A stretch of DNA of 64,000 nucleotides from Candidatus Edwardsbacteria bacterium RifOxyA12_full_54_48 (GTDB lineage Bacteria > Edwardsbacteria > AC1 > EtOH8), in the NCBI GenBank assembly GCA_001777915.1, contig MFFN01000005.1, forward strand, positions 62,001 to 126,000, written 5' to 3'. Numbering within the stretch: position 1 is the stretch's first letter; each line of letters opens with the position of its first letter. Shown here piece by piece: positions 21,220-28,977 of this stretch. A model generated the notes under the pieces. The model searched no databases and was not told the origin of the DNA. It saw only the letters and a program-made list of their open reading frames with translations. A program made the translations under genes and the position numbers.

Positions 21220-22842
21220 ATGAATGATAAATATTTAAAAACCGATGATTTTATTCAATATGCAAAATCATTGAATGTTGATGCATCAGAATATCAATTG
21301 GAAAAATATGAAGAAATAGGTTTGTTGTATCCTTCGTATCGTGTTGTGTTGCCAATTGATTATGTAAAACAGTGCACAATTTCTTTGCTCAAAAATCCAT
21401 TAAATTGTAATGTTTATAAAAAATACCAAGAAGCTGATAAGGCAAATAACGTATGTTCGTTTTTTTCTTATTATCCAAAATATTTTTCTACGGCATTAAA
21501 ATACGGACATCCCTTAGATTATTATTACCAAAATAATAAACACATTGTAAAGCCGTGTAAATCAAATTATAAACCATGGAAGGAGTATGAATTCTATGAT
21601 TGTGAATATAAATACTACGCCGATATAAAGCAAAAATATGCAGTAAACTATTATGCGGAATGGCAGGTTTTCGTTTTGTACGAATTAAACAAGTATAATT
21701 CATATCTTGTAAATGATTGCATTAAACATAAAAGCGGTTATGGGTTCACAATTAAAACGCCATATGTGTCGCGATTTGCTAATATGGCTAAAATGTTAGG
21801 TAATGTTTATGATTACATGAACATAATTGATTATTTAACCAGTGTTGTTACTACTGACAAAGCTATGAATTTGTGCTACGCAAAGGTTTACAACGCTGAA
21901 ATAAAACGGGTGGCTAAAAGAATATATTTGAAACAATGTAAAGACGAATGGGTACGGTTTATACGCAATATTGTTCAATGTCACAAAACTTATGAAGAAA
22001 ATGAAAAGTATAAATTAGCAACAGAAGTTAAATCTATATTGACAAATACTATTAGGCTGATTGCATTGGCAACGGGCAAGACAATTGTAGAAATAAGCGA
22101 TTTCTACGAGGGGAAGTTTAAAGGTTCGCGCTATTCTTCATGCATAGATGATGATAAAAGTTTAGTAAGTGTTGGTGCTTTAAGGGAAATATACAAAAAA
22201 GAATACAGCCACACAAAAGAAAATATTCTGGATATATTGTTAAACTACTCAAATGGCTATGCACCTTTGGAAAAATATAACAGAAAAGATTTATGTGCAA
22301 ACCTGGTTGATGATATAATGTTAAAAGGTTATGAATATTTTATTATTTATTTGGCAGAAATTAGAAGTTTATGGAATGACAAACCATTGTATTGGGAAGC
22401 TGCTATATGGTCACAATTGAGATCATTTAATACGGCGGCAGAAGCATTAAGTAAAGAGTGGTTTAGTGAGAAGCATTTAAATAATAATATACAAAAAGCC
22501 TTCGGCAAAGATTATGACAAATTAGTAAAATCAATATCAAATAGTAAAACTATAACTGATGCTAAAACATTAGATGAATTTAAGGCCAACTATTTTGGGA
22601 TTATTAAGTACAGTAATGAAAAGCTTAATAACGAAAAATTGCTGTGCAATAGAAATTTAGTTATCATGCATTTGGCACGTAATTATCTTTCGCATAATAT
22701 CAAAACGGAGGGTACACAGTTAAGGTCAGAAGAATTTGGAACGATATTTGATAGCATAATTTATGCTGTATTATCGCTTTATTGTAAACATCTTTACCCA
22801 AGGAATCAGTTAAGCATACATTATCCTGCTCAACGCTGTTAG
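21220..22842 (+). CDS. Unknown protein with C-terminal HEPN-type Rx4H motif
   Basis: A 540-residue, Lys/Tyr/Asn-rich protein from an AT-rich gene unlike its GC-rich surroundings, so probably acquired. Near the N terminus, LEKYEEIGLLYPSYR resembles the wing of MerR-type DNA-binding domains. Near the C terminus, within helices, lies RNYLSH (487-492). This fits the R-N-x3-H active site of HEPN ribonucleases, which are frequent in abortive-infection, toxin and RM-linked proteins. The middle is mostly helical with no recognised motif. It lies 20 bp after the methyltransferase-nuclease gene, has no promoter of its own and is followed by a terminator, so the two form an operon. An RNase effector paired with the modification system is inference. 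Confidence 0.55.
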   Translation: MNDKYLKTDDFIQYAKSLNVDASEYQLEKYEEIGLLYPSYRVVLPIDYVKQCTISLLKNPLNCNVYKKYQEADKANNVCSFFSYYPKYFSTALKYGHPLDYYYQNNKHIVKPCKSNYKPWKEYEFYDCEYKYYADIKQKYAVNYYAEWQVFVLYELNKYNSYLVNDCIKHKSGYGFTIKTPYVSRFANMAKMLGNVYDYMNIIDYLTSVVTTDKAMNLCYAKVYNAEIKRVAKRIYLKQCKDEWVRFIRNIVQCHKTYEENEKYKLATEVKSILTNTIRLIALATGKTIVEISDFYEGKFKGSRYSSCIDDDKSLVSVGALREIYKKEYSHTKENILDILLNYSNGYAPLEKYNRKDLCANLVDDIMLKGYEYFIIYLAEIRSLWNDKPLYWEAAIWSQLRSFNTAAEALSKEWFSEKHLNNNIQKAFGKDYDKLVKSISNSKTITDAKTLDEFKANYFGIIKYSNEKLNNEKLLCNRNLVIMHLARNYLSHNIKTEGTQLRSEEFGTIFDSIIYAVLSLYCKHLYPRNQLSIHYPAQRC

Positions 22843-22904
22843 ATAGCATTCCTCTAAGCAAGCACATTACATCGGTAAACGATCATATTTTACCCTATTA
22901 TTCG

Positions 22905-22930
22905 AAAAGCCCCCATCGGGGGGCTTTTTT
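22905..22930 (+). terminator. Rho-independent terminator after HEPN-motif gene
   Basis: AAAAGCCCCC, a three-base loop, then GGGGGGCTTTTTT. Confidence 0.9.
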
Positions 22931-23049
22931 ATTTCCCCCCACCCGTCCCAAAAATAATTCCAAAAATCTTCACCCGGGTCATTGACAAAAATTTGACAAA
23001 ACGACTATTATTAATAAAAGAACCAGGCATAAAATATATGTTAGGTTAA

Positions 23050-23305
23050 AATACACCGGCAACCGGTAAAATAACACGGGCCAATGCCCCGTAACCGCAT
23101 TTCACCGCCGCAGGGCCGCATTTTACCGGAACAATGCCAAGTATCACCGTATACCAATGCCCGTTTACCCGGCCGGAAGAACCTGGCACCACCCCGACAG
23201 GGCATAACCCCGGTCCACCCCGGCAGGGAACCTTTACCCCGGCGCATTTTACCGGTACAAAAGAATATTTCACCGGAACAATTTGGCGTTTTACCGGAAC
23301 AAGGG
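23050..23305. repeat. Degenerate tandem array with 21-bp period
   Basis: A core TTTTACCGGAACAA recurs in register: clear copies at 23121, 23247, 23268 and 23289 are spaced by multiples of 21 bp. The ACC triplet also appears on the same 21-bp grid at 23062, 23104, 23146, 23167, 23188 and 23230. In one plus-strand frame this reads as heptapeptides such as RILPEQC, RILPVQK and NISPEQF; on the minus strand as VPVK repeats. About a dozen units are recognisable. A 91-codon frame (23084-23359) crosses it but has no ribosome site, so coding is doubtful. It may be a relic minisatellite, a protein-binding array, or a decayed repeat gene. Confidence 0.7.
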
Positions 23306-23389
23306 AACGGACCACCTAAACTCCTTCTCCGTATCTGCGGGGCGGGGGGGCGGTCCTAAACCACAAACCACAACATACAAGGAGCCTGT

Positions 23390-24136
23390 ATGCCAGTCAA
23401 AACCAGCCGCACTATCGCCGCCCAGCTCAATTCCGCCCAGGTGGCCGTATCCAACGCCCTGGCCGACGCCGGCATGCTTAAACTGCTGGCGGAATACGGC
23501 TACACCGCAGCCAGGATCAAGGAGGGCCAAAAACTCTACGAGGCCGCCCGCCTGGCGGTAAACGCCCACAAATCGCTGGTCGGCAGCCAGCAGGACAAGA
23601 CCGCCAAGGTCAAAAAGGTGACCAAAAAAGCCTACGACGCCTACCAGGCGCTGGCCAAGGTGGCCCGGGCCATCTGGCTAAAGGATAAGGCCCGGCTGGC
23701 GGCCCTGGGCTTGCAGGGCAAGATGCCCAAAACCACCGCCGGATTCCTGACTGCGGCCTATATCCTGTTCGACAATGCGGCCAAGGGCGGCCTGGCCGCC
23801 GCTTCCAACCCCACCGGCCTGCTGGGTGACTACGGATATACCACGGCCAAGCTGACGGCCGAGCGGGCCAAGATCGCCGAACTGGACAAGATCAACCAGG
23901 CTCAGGAGGCGGCCAAGGGCATGGCTCAGGATGCAGCCCGCGCCCAGGACAAGGCATTAAAGGCCCTGGCCGAATGGCTGGCCCGGTTCGTGAAGATCGC
24001 CAAGGTGGCGTTAAGGGACCAGAGGGAATATCTGGAGAAGCTGGGGGTGCTGGCCAGGACAGGCAAGACCAAGGCCCAGAGGGCGGCGGCGGCCAAGGCC
24101 AGCGCGACTAAGAAGGCCAAGAAATCCGGGGCGTAG
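23390..24136 (+). CDS. Ala/Lys-rich helical protein with internal duplication
   Basis: A 248-residue, basic, almost all-helical protein. The two halves are related: LLAEYGYTAARI (~34) and LLGDYGYTTAKL (~145) start each copy, and both halves then run through Ala/Lys-rich helices ending in LAALG or LEKLG. The C-terminal ~25 residues are a Lys/Ala tail like those of nucleic-acid-binding proteins. The gene is GC-rich, unlike its neighbours on both sides. A weak ribosome site (AAGGAG) precedes the ATG. No known family is recognised; a structural or DNA/RNA-coating role is possible. It follows directly on the 21-bp repeat array. Confidence 0.7.
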   Translation: MPVKTSRTIAAQLNSAQVAVSNALADAGMLKLLAEYGYTAARIKEGQKLYEAARLAVNAHKSLVGSQQDKTAKVKKVTKKAYDAYQALAKVARAIWLKDKARLAALGLQGKMPKTTAGFLTAAYILFDNAAKGGLAAASNPTGLLGDYGYTTAKLTAERAKIAELDKINQAQEAAKGMAQDAARAQDKALKALAEWLARFVKIAKVALRDQREYLEKLGVLARTGKTKAQRAAAAKASATKKAKKSGA

Positions 24137-24192
24137 GGCTGGCCGTTATTAACCGCAAAATTCACAAAGGGTTTTTATCTGGTCACGAATTA

Positions 24193-24224
24193 CCGTAGGG
24201 GCACGACACGCCGTGTCCCTACGG
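24193..24224. repeat. Palindromic intergenic repeat
   Basis: CCGTAGGGGCACGACACG... forms a long inverted repeat related to the elements at 19098-19125 and 19264-19291. It lies between the helical protein gene and the second promoter repeat. Confidence 0.7.
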
Positions 24225-24294
24225 CAGAAAACCGGACCACCGATAACCCCACAGCCTGCGCCCTGCTGCTATCGGGGCAACGGCGGACAAGATG

Positions 24295-24363
24295 TGTGAA
24301 ACGATAAAATACCAATAAAAGCAAGATTTCCCGTTGACTTTTATTAGGGTTTGGATGTAATAT
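24295..24363 (+). promoter_or_regulatory. Repeated promoter element, copy 2
   Basis: TTGACT (24334-24339), 18-bp spacer, TAATAT (24358-24363). The 18-bp spacer differs from copy 1 only at its last base. It drives the membrane protein gene at 24409. Confidence 0.7.
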
Positions 24364-24408
24364 GTAATTAATATTATTCATAATCATTTTGAAAATAAGG
24401 TGCAGTAA

Positions 24409-24924
24409 ATGGATATTATTAGCATAATAAATATTTCTCTGTCATTTGTGACAGTAATAGTTATTATATGGTACACATGTGAAACTAGAAAGATGCAATT
24501 ACGAATAAAAGAGCAAATTGAACTTTCATTGATACCTATGATTGATATAAGTATTAAAAACAGAGAAATTATAAATGTAGGTCATGGGACCGCAATAAAT
24601 ATAGTTTTTACGGACATTATCGAAGGTGATCATAAAGTTGAATTATTTGATATTCCACAAGCATTATTTTCAAGATGTAGCAAGAATTTTGGATATAATA
24701 AAAGACATAATAAGAATATATATGTATATGCTAATAGAATTGACGAGCACCCAATGATTGGACTCGCAACAGATGATATTAGCAATCCTAAAACAATTAC
24801 TGAAACAAAAATTAGTTTTGAAGATTTGCATAATAAAAGATATGAACAAATATTAAAATACGATTGGAAGACAGATGAAATTAATTTAGGGTATCCAAAA
24901 TTAATTGATATAGATAAAATATAA
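24409..24924 (+). CDS. Small membrane-anchored protein of unknown function
   Basis: A 171-residue AT-rich gene product with one N-terminal membrane helix (~5-25) followed by a basic segment, suggesting an N-out anchor and a cytoplasmic domain. The soluble part contains NVGHGTAIN, which fits the N-x-G-x-G-x-A-x-N pattern seen in many poorly described membrane-anchored proteins of mobile and defence regions. No catalytic residues can be assigned. It has its own copy of the repeated promoter and its own terminator, so it is a single-gene unit. Confidence 0.65.
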   Translation: MDIISIINISLSFVTVIVIIWYTCETRKMQLRIKEQIELSLIPMIDISIKNREIINVGHGTAINIVFTDIIEGDHKVELFDIPQALFSRCSKNFGYNKRHNKNIYVYANRIDEHPMIGLATDDISNPKTITETKISFEDLHNKRYEQILKYDWKTDEINLGYPKLIDIDKI

Positions 24925-24935
24925 TTATTCATTAT

Positions 24936-24966
24936 AAAAGCGGCTGGAGTTTTCTCCAGCCGCTAC
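24936..24966 (+). terminator. Terminator after membrane protein gene
   Basis: AAAAGCGGCTGGAG, short loop, CTCCAGCCGCT. It is homologous to the terminator at 27266-27297 that ends the permease operon and belongs to the duplicated segment. Confidence 0.75.
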
Positions 24967-25062
24967 TCGTTTTCCAATATAAAACACACCGGTATCACTT
25001 TTACTCTCTTCAGCCCGAACTTCAGCGGCAAAGACATGGCGATGCCCGACGACAAAAGAGCA
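24963..25062 (-). pseudogene. Diverged relic of an ABC permease C terminus
   Basis: Read on the minus strand this encodes LLSSGIAMSLPLKFGLKRVK. It closely matches LLLSGIAMYLPLRFGLKKIK, the end of the intact permease gene whose stop is at 27313. It then continues for a few extra codons to a stop at 24963-24965, and the adjoining terminator is duplicated too. Nothing of the rest of the gene is found. The protein-level similarity with many base changes suggests it derives from a homologous permease rather than from a recent local copy. Confidence 0.75.
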
Positions 25063-25180
25063 TACTTCGCCGCAGTAGCCCCTGTAAAAATAGGCTATGT
25101 AGGCTGAATGCGGTGAGGGATAAAATATCCCTCTCCTAATGCGTTAGGAGAGGGAAGGGTGAGGTCCCCCGGTGGTAACC
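25063..25180. other. Non-coding stretch with one palindrome
   Basis: No gene is seen. It contains an inverted repeat at 25129-25154 (CCCTCTCCTAA, four-base loop, complement) and a GC-rich tail leading into the third promoter repeat. Confidence 0.6.
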
Positions 25181-25247
25181 GGCCCAAAATAAAATAGCAA
25201 TAAAATGAAAAACCCCGTTGACTTTTTTAGGGGTTTGGATGTATTAT
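25180..25247 (+). promoter_or_regulatory. Repeated promoter element, copy 3
   Basis: TTGACT (25218-25223), 18-bp spacer, TATTAT (25242-25247), with the same CGGCCCAAAATAAAATAGCAA upstream block as copy 1. The next gene begins about 100 bp downstream. Confidence 0.7.
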
Positions 25248-25345
25248 CTCTTATTCTTTTCGGATGGCAAGCAACTTAAAATACTGTCAATAAAGCAGGT
25301 TCATGTTACTTTTAATTAGCAAGGCTAAATTATTAAAAGGATAAT

Positions 25346-26089
25346 ATGTTTATTAGTAATATTCTTGCAAGTTTTATAGCAAATCTAATATTTGGCGCAT
25401 TGCTATTTCTTGTAGGTTTAATTCCATTTCTTTTAATTAAAAGAGCAAGATTGTTGAATTTTTTCGGTTTATCGAAGCATAAAATGCTGTATGTTTATAT
25501 TTCTAATATAAGTGTTATTGAAGGCGGCAGCATTGGTGTAGATAATGTACAGCGTTTATATGCGGGCCTTGTGGTAACCTATGGTGAATCACTTTATGCA
25601 AATAACTTTATATCACTATTTAATCAAATTATACCAAGTTTGTCAAACCAATATGGTGTATTTAAGTATCTGCTTCTATCTGATATTAGTACAAATATTT
25701 ATCCTGCGCATCCAAGATTTACAATTCCCAGTAATGGTACTATTGTTTCGATAGGTTCCCCAGGTTATAATTTTGTTTCTGGTTGGATACAAAATACATA
25801 TCAAAATTCAATAAAATTTTCAGAAAACAATACATCGTTTTTTGTTAATTCTTTGCCAGAATATAGTTCACCACGATGCGGTTTTATACAACGTTTGATT
25901 GATAGTTCAAATAATAGACATATTTATTATATTGCCGGCATAAATGAATATTCAACCGTAAATGCTTTTAACTATTTTACAAAAAATTGGAAAACCTTCA
26001 ATAAAAAGTATTCTTTTTGTCAGTCATTTTTAGTCTTAGTGAAGTTTGAAGATCATAGATCTGAAATTATTTTAGAAAGGAATATTTAA
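25346..26089 (+). CDS. Membrane-anchored protein, unknown soluble domain
   Basis: A 247-residue AT-rich gene product with a strongly hydrophobic N terminus (~5-33, one long or two short helices) and a ~200-residue soluble domain. The domain has an alternating strand/helix layout with IVSIGSPGYNFVS (~132-144) and YIAGINEYSTVNAFNYF (~203-219). The Gly-rich loop followed by a second loop with AG...ST is reminiscent of Rossmann-like nucleotide-binding folds, but no family is recognised. AAAAGGATAAT precedes the ATG. It sits just upstream of the deoxyribosyltransferase/TIR-like gene in the same direction; the two may be sensor and effector, by inference only. Confidence 0.6.
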   Translation: MFISNILASFIANLIFGALLFLVGLIPFLLIKRARLLNFFGLSKHKMLYVYISNISVIEGGSIGVDNVQRLYAGLVVTYGESLYANNFISLFNQIIPSLSNQYGVFKYLLLSDISTNIYPAHPRFTIPSNGTIVSIGSPGYNFVSGWIQNTYQNSIKFSENNTSFFVNSLPEYSSPRCGFIQRLIDSSNNRHIYYIAGINEYSTVNAFNYFTKNWKTFNKKYSFCQSFLVLVKFEDHRSEIILERNI

Positions 26090-26196
26090 GAACATTAAAT
26101 AAAAGTGTGTGTTCGCGATGTTTTCAAAAGGGTAGGTACATTATACAATTGGTGTTTTTATTTTTATAAAATTAAAAAACTAATAAGGAATATATT

Positions 26197-27183
26197 ATGG
26201 CTTATAGTTTTCCTGTAATTAAATTAACAGCCCCACAAAAGCTTTGGCTTGAAACAAGTGTGGCGTTCTTTTTGAGGGGTGAACCAAATGACCGTATTAA
26301 AATGAAGATACACCTATTCGGCAAGTTGGGGGAAGAATTTAATGTAGATGATATAGATGATCGTTTAATTGGTTTTGGCATGGCACCAACAATTTTGGGA
26401 TTATGGCATGTTGAGCCAAATAATAATTTGTTGCCGCTAACAGATAAAGTTATTAAATGTATACGCAATAATATAATTAAGGATTATGTAAAAAGAAAAT
26501 ATAGTGCAGAGGAAATATCTAATGAATTGGATGTTAATATAGATGATATTGAAATGGTTTTCAATTTGATGGGGTCCTTGCGTGGTTTTTGGGATGGCGC
26601 TAGTGGCAATAACATTGGTCGGTATTCCTCAATTGACATTAATCGAGAAGAAACAATAGACAATTATTTAAATTATGTTAATTTAGAGAAAATATATGAT
26701 AGAAAAGAACAACAAGTAAAAACGAGTACATATAAATTATTAGATGAAGTGTTTAACGAGCAGCCCGTTAAAGAAGAAAAGAATACTGCATTTATAATCA
26801 TGCAGATAGATAAACAGCAACCCGATTTGGAAGATACATGTAATGCCATAAAAGAGGTATGCGGTTTGTTTGATTTAAAAGCAATAAGAGCAAATGATAT
26901 TGAGCACCAAGACAAAATAACAGATGTCGTTCTTCAATATATTCGCACATCTGAATTTTTAATAGCTGATTTAACGGGTGAAAGACCCAACGTGTATTAT
27001 GAAGTTGGCTTTGCTCATGCCATTGAGAAAAGGCCAATATTATGCAGAAAATATGGAACAAAATTGCATTTTGATCTTTCAGTACATAACGTGCCAGAAT
27101 ACAAAAATAATACAGAGTTAAAAGAAATATTGACAAAAAGATTTGAGGCAATTTTAGGCAGACTACCTAAGGGAAAAGCATGA
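26197..27183 (+). CDS. Protein with nucleoside-deoxyribosyltransferase/TIR-like domain
   Basis: A 328-residue AT-rich gene product. Residues ~1-130 look like a mixed helical, possibly winged-helix, domain. Residues ~195-320 match the Rossmann-like fold shared by nucleoside 2-deoxyribosyltransferases and TIR-like NAD-processing domains: AFIIMQI as first strand, then [23 protein letters not shown] with Asp258 and Glu269. The spacing suits a catalytic Glu that attacks an N-glycosidic bond. Domains of this kind occur as effectors that destroy NAD or nucleotides in anti-phage systems, so such a role is plausible but unproven. It is the last gene before the island's right border. Confidence 0.7.
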   Translation: MAYSFPVIKLTAPQKLWLETSVAFFLRGEPNDRIKMKIHLFGKLGEEFNVDDIDDRLIGFGMAPTILGLWHVEPNNNLLPLTDKVIKCIRNNIIKDYVKRKYSAEEISNELDVNIDDIEMVFNLMGSLRGFWDGASGNNIGRYSSIDINREETIDNYLNYVNLEKIYDRKEQQVKTSTYKLLDEVFNEQPVKEEKNTAFIIMQIDKQQPDLEDTCNAIKEVCGLFDLKAIRANDIEHQDKITDVVLQYIRTSEFLIADLTGERPNVYYEVGFAHAIEKRPILCRKYGTKLHFDLSVHNVPEYKNNTELKEILTKRFEAILGRLPKGKA

Positions 27184-27265
27184 AATAACAGAATAAGATT
27201 AAGCCAAACCATTGTGGAGTATTTCATTTACCTGCCTGACCTAAAAACATTCATTTGCCAATCAT

Positions 27266-27297
27266 AAAAGCGGCTGGAGTTTCCTCCATCCGCTTTT
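27266..27297. terminator. Terminator between island and permease operon
   Basis: AAAAGCGGCTGGAG, loop, CTCCATCCGCTTTTT: a hairpin with one mismatch and T runs on both strands. It can end the island on the plus strand and the permease operon on the minus strand. Confidence 0.8.
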
Positions 27298-27312
27298 TGT
27301 TTCCCAAATTCC

Positions 27313-28977
27313 TCACACCTGCATCTCTTTTATCTTCTTCAACCCGAATCTCAGCGGAAGATACATGGCGATGCCCGATAATAATAAAAATATCCCGAAG
27401 GATATCACCAGCGCCTGGCCGTAGTTCACCCGGCTTCTCCATTGATTCAAGGCAAACAAATAAGCCGGCCAGGCCAGCACCACAATGGACAGGGCCACAT
27501 AGGCCAGGCCCGCCAGGGCCGCCAGCAGGCCGCCCAGCCCGGAGGCGATCTTGCTGGGGTTGCGCTCCTTGAAATCCGGTATCATCGCCCCCAGGCCCAG
27601 GGTCAGACTGGTCAGCACCAGGCACATCAGCCCCAGGCTGATATGGCTGATCACCTTCAATCCCGGCATGGTGTGCAGCAACTGGTTGGATATCAAACTC
27701 AAGGTCTCGGTCAACACCAGGGCCACGATGATGCTGACGAAGGCCTTTTCGGCGAACAATCTGTATCCTTTTATGGGGGAGGATTTGATGAACCAAAGGG
27801 TGGGCCCCTCCAGGCTGATCACCGGGAAGACGAAACGCACCGAGAGGGTGGCCAGGATATACCCGGCAAAGGCGAAATTGATGAAGGTGATCACCACCTT
27901 CCACATGGGAAAGGTGAAGAACATGGGATATCGGCGCAGGCTGCCCAGGTAGATCACCAGCAGGGAGATGAAGATCAGGCCCTGGGCCCACTGGGTGGGG
28001 TCGCGCAGGAACAGCAGGCTGTCCTTGGCGGCGATGGGGAATTTTCGGGCCCACCAGGAGGTCAGCCGGCGGTTGGAGCCGTAGCTCTCCATTTGGGAGC
28101 CGGTCACCCGGGTGGTCAGGCTGTTAAGATAGAACCTTTGGCTCAGGTAATAGCACAGCGAGGTCAGGAACAGGGCGGTGATGGCCAGCAGCCACAGCCG
28201 GCCCAGAGCCGTGGAGATCCCGCCCCCCACCCCGGCCATCAGTCCTTCGGTGATCCAGGTGCTGGGCAGCAGCGGGGAAGTGACCACCGCCAGGGAGGAC
28301 ATATAGCTCTCCAGTTCGGGCATGGTGTTTATCTGGGAGATGGACAGCCCCTGGGGCCGGGCAAAGGCGAAGAAGGTCCAGGAGGCCAGGGCCAGGAAGG
28401 CCAGCAGGCCGGCCAGCAGATGCCGCAGGCTCAATCTGGGGAAGACCCTTACTGCCACCAGCAGCAGCGAGACCGCCAGGGCGGCCGGGATGGCCACAAA
28501 AGGCGGCAGCAGGGCCAGGCCCAGCAGGATCCCCCAGGGGCCGGCTTTAAGGGTCGCCAGCAGGGCCACGGTCAGCGGAAGCCCCAGGATCAAGGTGGCC
28601 CAGGAGCTGTAGAAGAAGGTCTTGTAGAAGCTGTATTCAAAAAGTGCCCGGGAGGGCAGGGGGGTGGACAGCAGGAAATCCACCTCCCGGGAGCGGAACA
28701 GGGTGGACAGCGAGGTGATCAGATTGCTTAAAAAAAGCATGATGAAGAAGGTCAAAAAAGACGAGGACAGCAGGCGGAACAGCAGGGACCGCCCGATGTC
28801 CTCCAATGCCAGCAGGTAGGCGAACAGCCGGTGGAACAGCAGGTAGCCGCCGGCCAGGAACAGGGTCAAAGCGAAGAGATAGGAGGCCAGCTGGAGCAAC
28901 TTTCCCGGCCGGGGCTCCAGCAGTTTCCTGAAGGAGCCCCTAAGATTCTGCCGGCTGATGTAGAGCGGCAGGTTCAT
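27313..28977 (-). CDS. ABC-2-type transporter permease
   Basis: A 554-residue polytopic protein with about twelve predicted membrane helices and no ATPase motifs. Two charged cytoplasmic loops, including FRSREVDFLLSTPLPSR near residue 105, resemble the large putative ABC-exporter permeases. It is the membrane partner expected for the ABC ATPase at 30656-31384. Its ATG overlaps the stop of the DUF4388 gene by 4 bp, showing translational coupling. The substrate cannot be inferred. A diverged copy of its last ~25 codons is present at 24963-25062 beyond the accessory genes. Confidence 0.85.
   Translation of the reverse strand: MNLPLYISRQNLRGSFRKLLEPRPGKLLQLASYLFALTLFLAGGYLLFHRLFAYLLALEDIGRSLLFRLLSSSFLTFFIMLFLSNLITSLSTLFRSREVDFLLSTPLPSRALFEYSFYKTFFYSSWATLILGLPLTVALLATLKAGPWGILLGLALLPPFVAIPAALAVSLLLVAVRVFPRLSLRHLLAGLLAFLALASWTFFAFARPQGLSISQINTMPELESYMSSLAVVTSPLLPSTWITEGLMAGVGGGISTALGRLWLLAITALFLTSLCYYLSQRFYLNSLTTRVTGSQMESYGSNRRLTSWWARKFPIAAKDSLLFLRDPTQWAQGLIFISLLVIYLGSLRRYPMFFTFPMWKVVITFINFAFAGYILATLSVRFVFPVISLEGPTLWFIKSSPIKGYRLFAEKAFVSIIVALVLTETLSLISNQLLHTMPGLKVISHISLGLMCLVLTSLTLGLGAMIPDFKERNPSKIASGLGGLLAALAGLAYVALSIVVLAWPAYLFALNQWRSRVNYGQALVISFGIFLLLSGIAMYLPLRFGLKKIKEMQV

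Noticed and set aside
23050-23305. CRISPR array
   Set aside because: The units are tandem and 21 bp long without unique spacers, and no cas genes are present.
23084-23359. A 91-codon plus-strand frame across the 21-bp array
   Set aside because: It has no ribosome site and its heptapeptide pattern is explained by the 21-bp repeat, which would look periodic in every frame. Kept only as a repeat.
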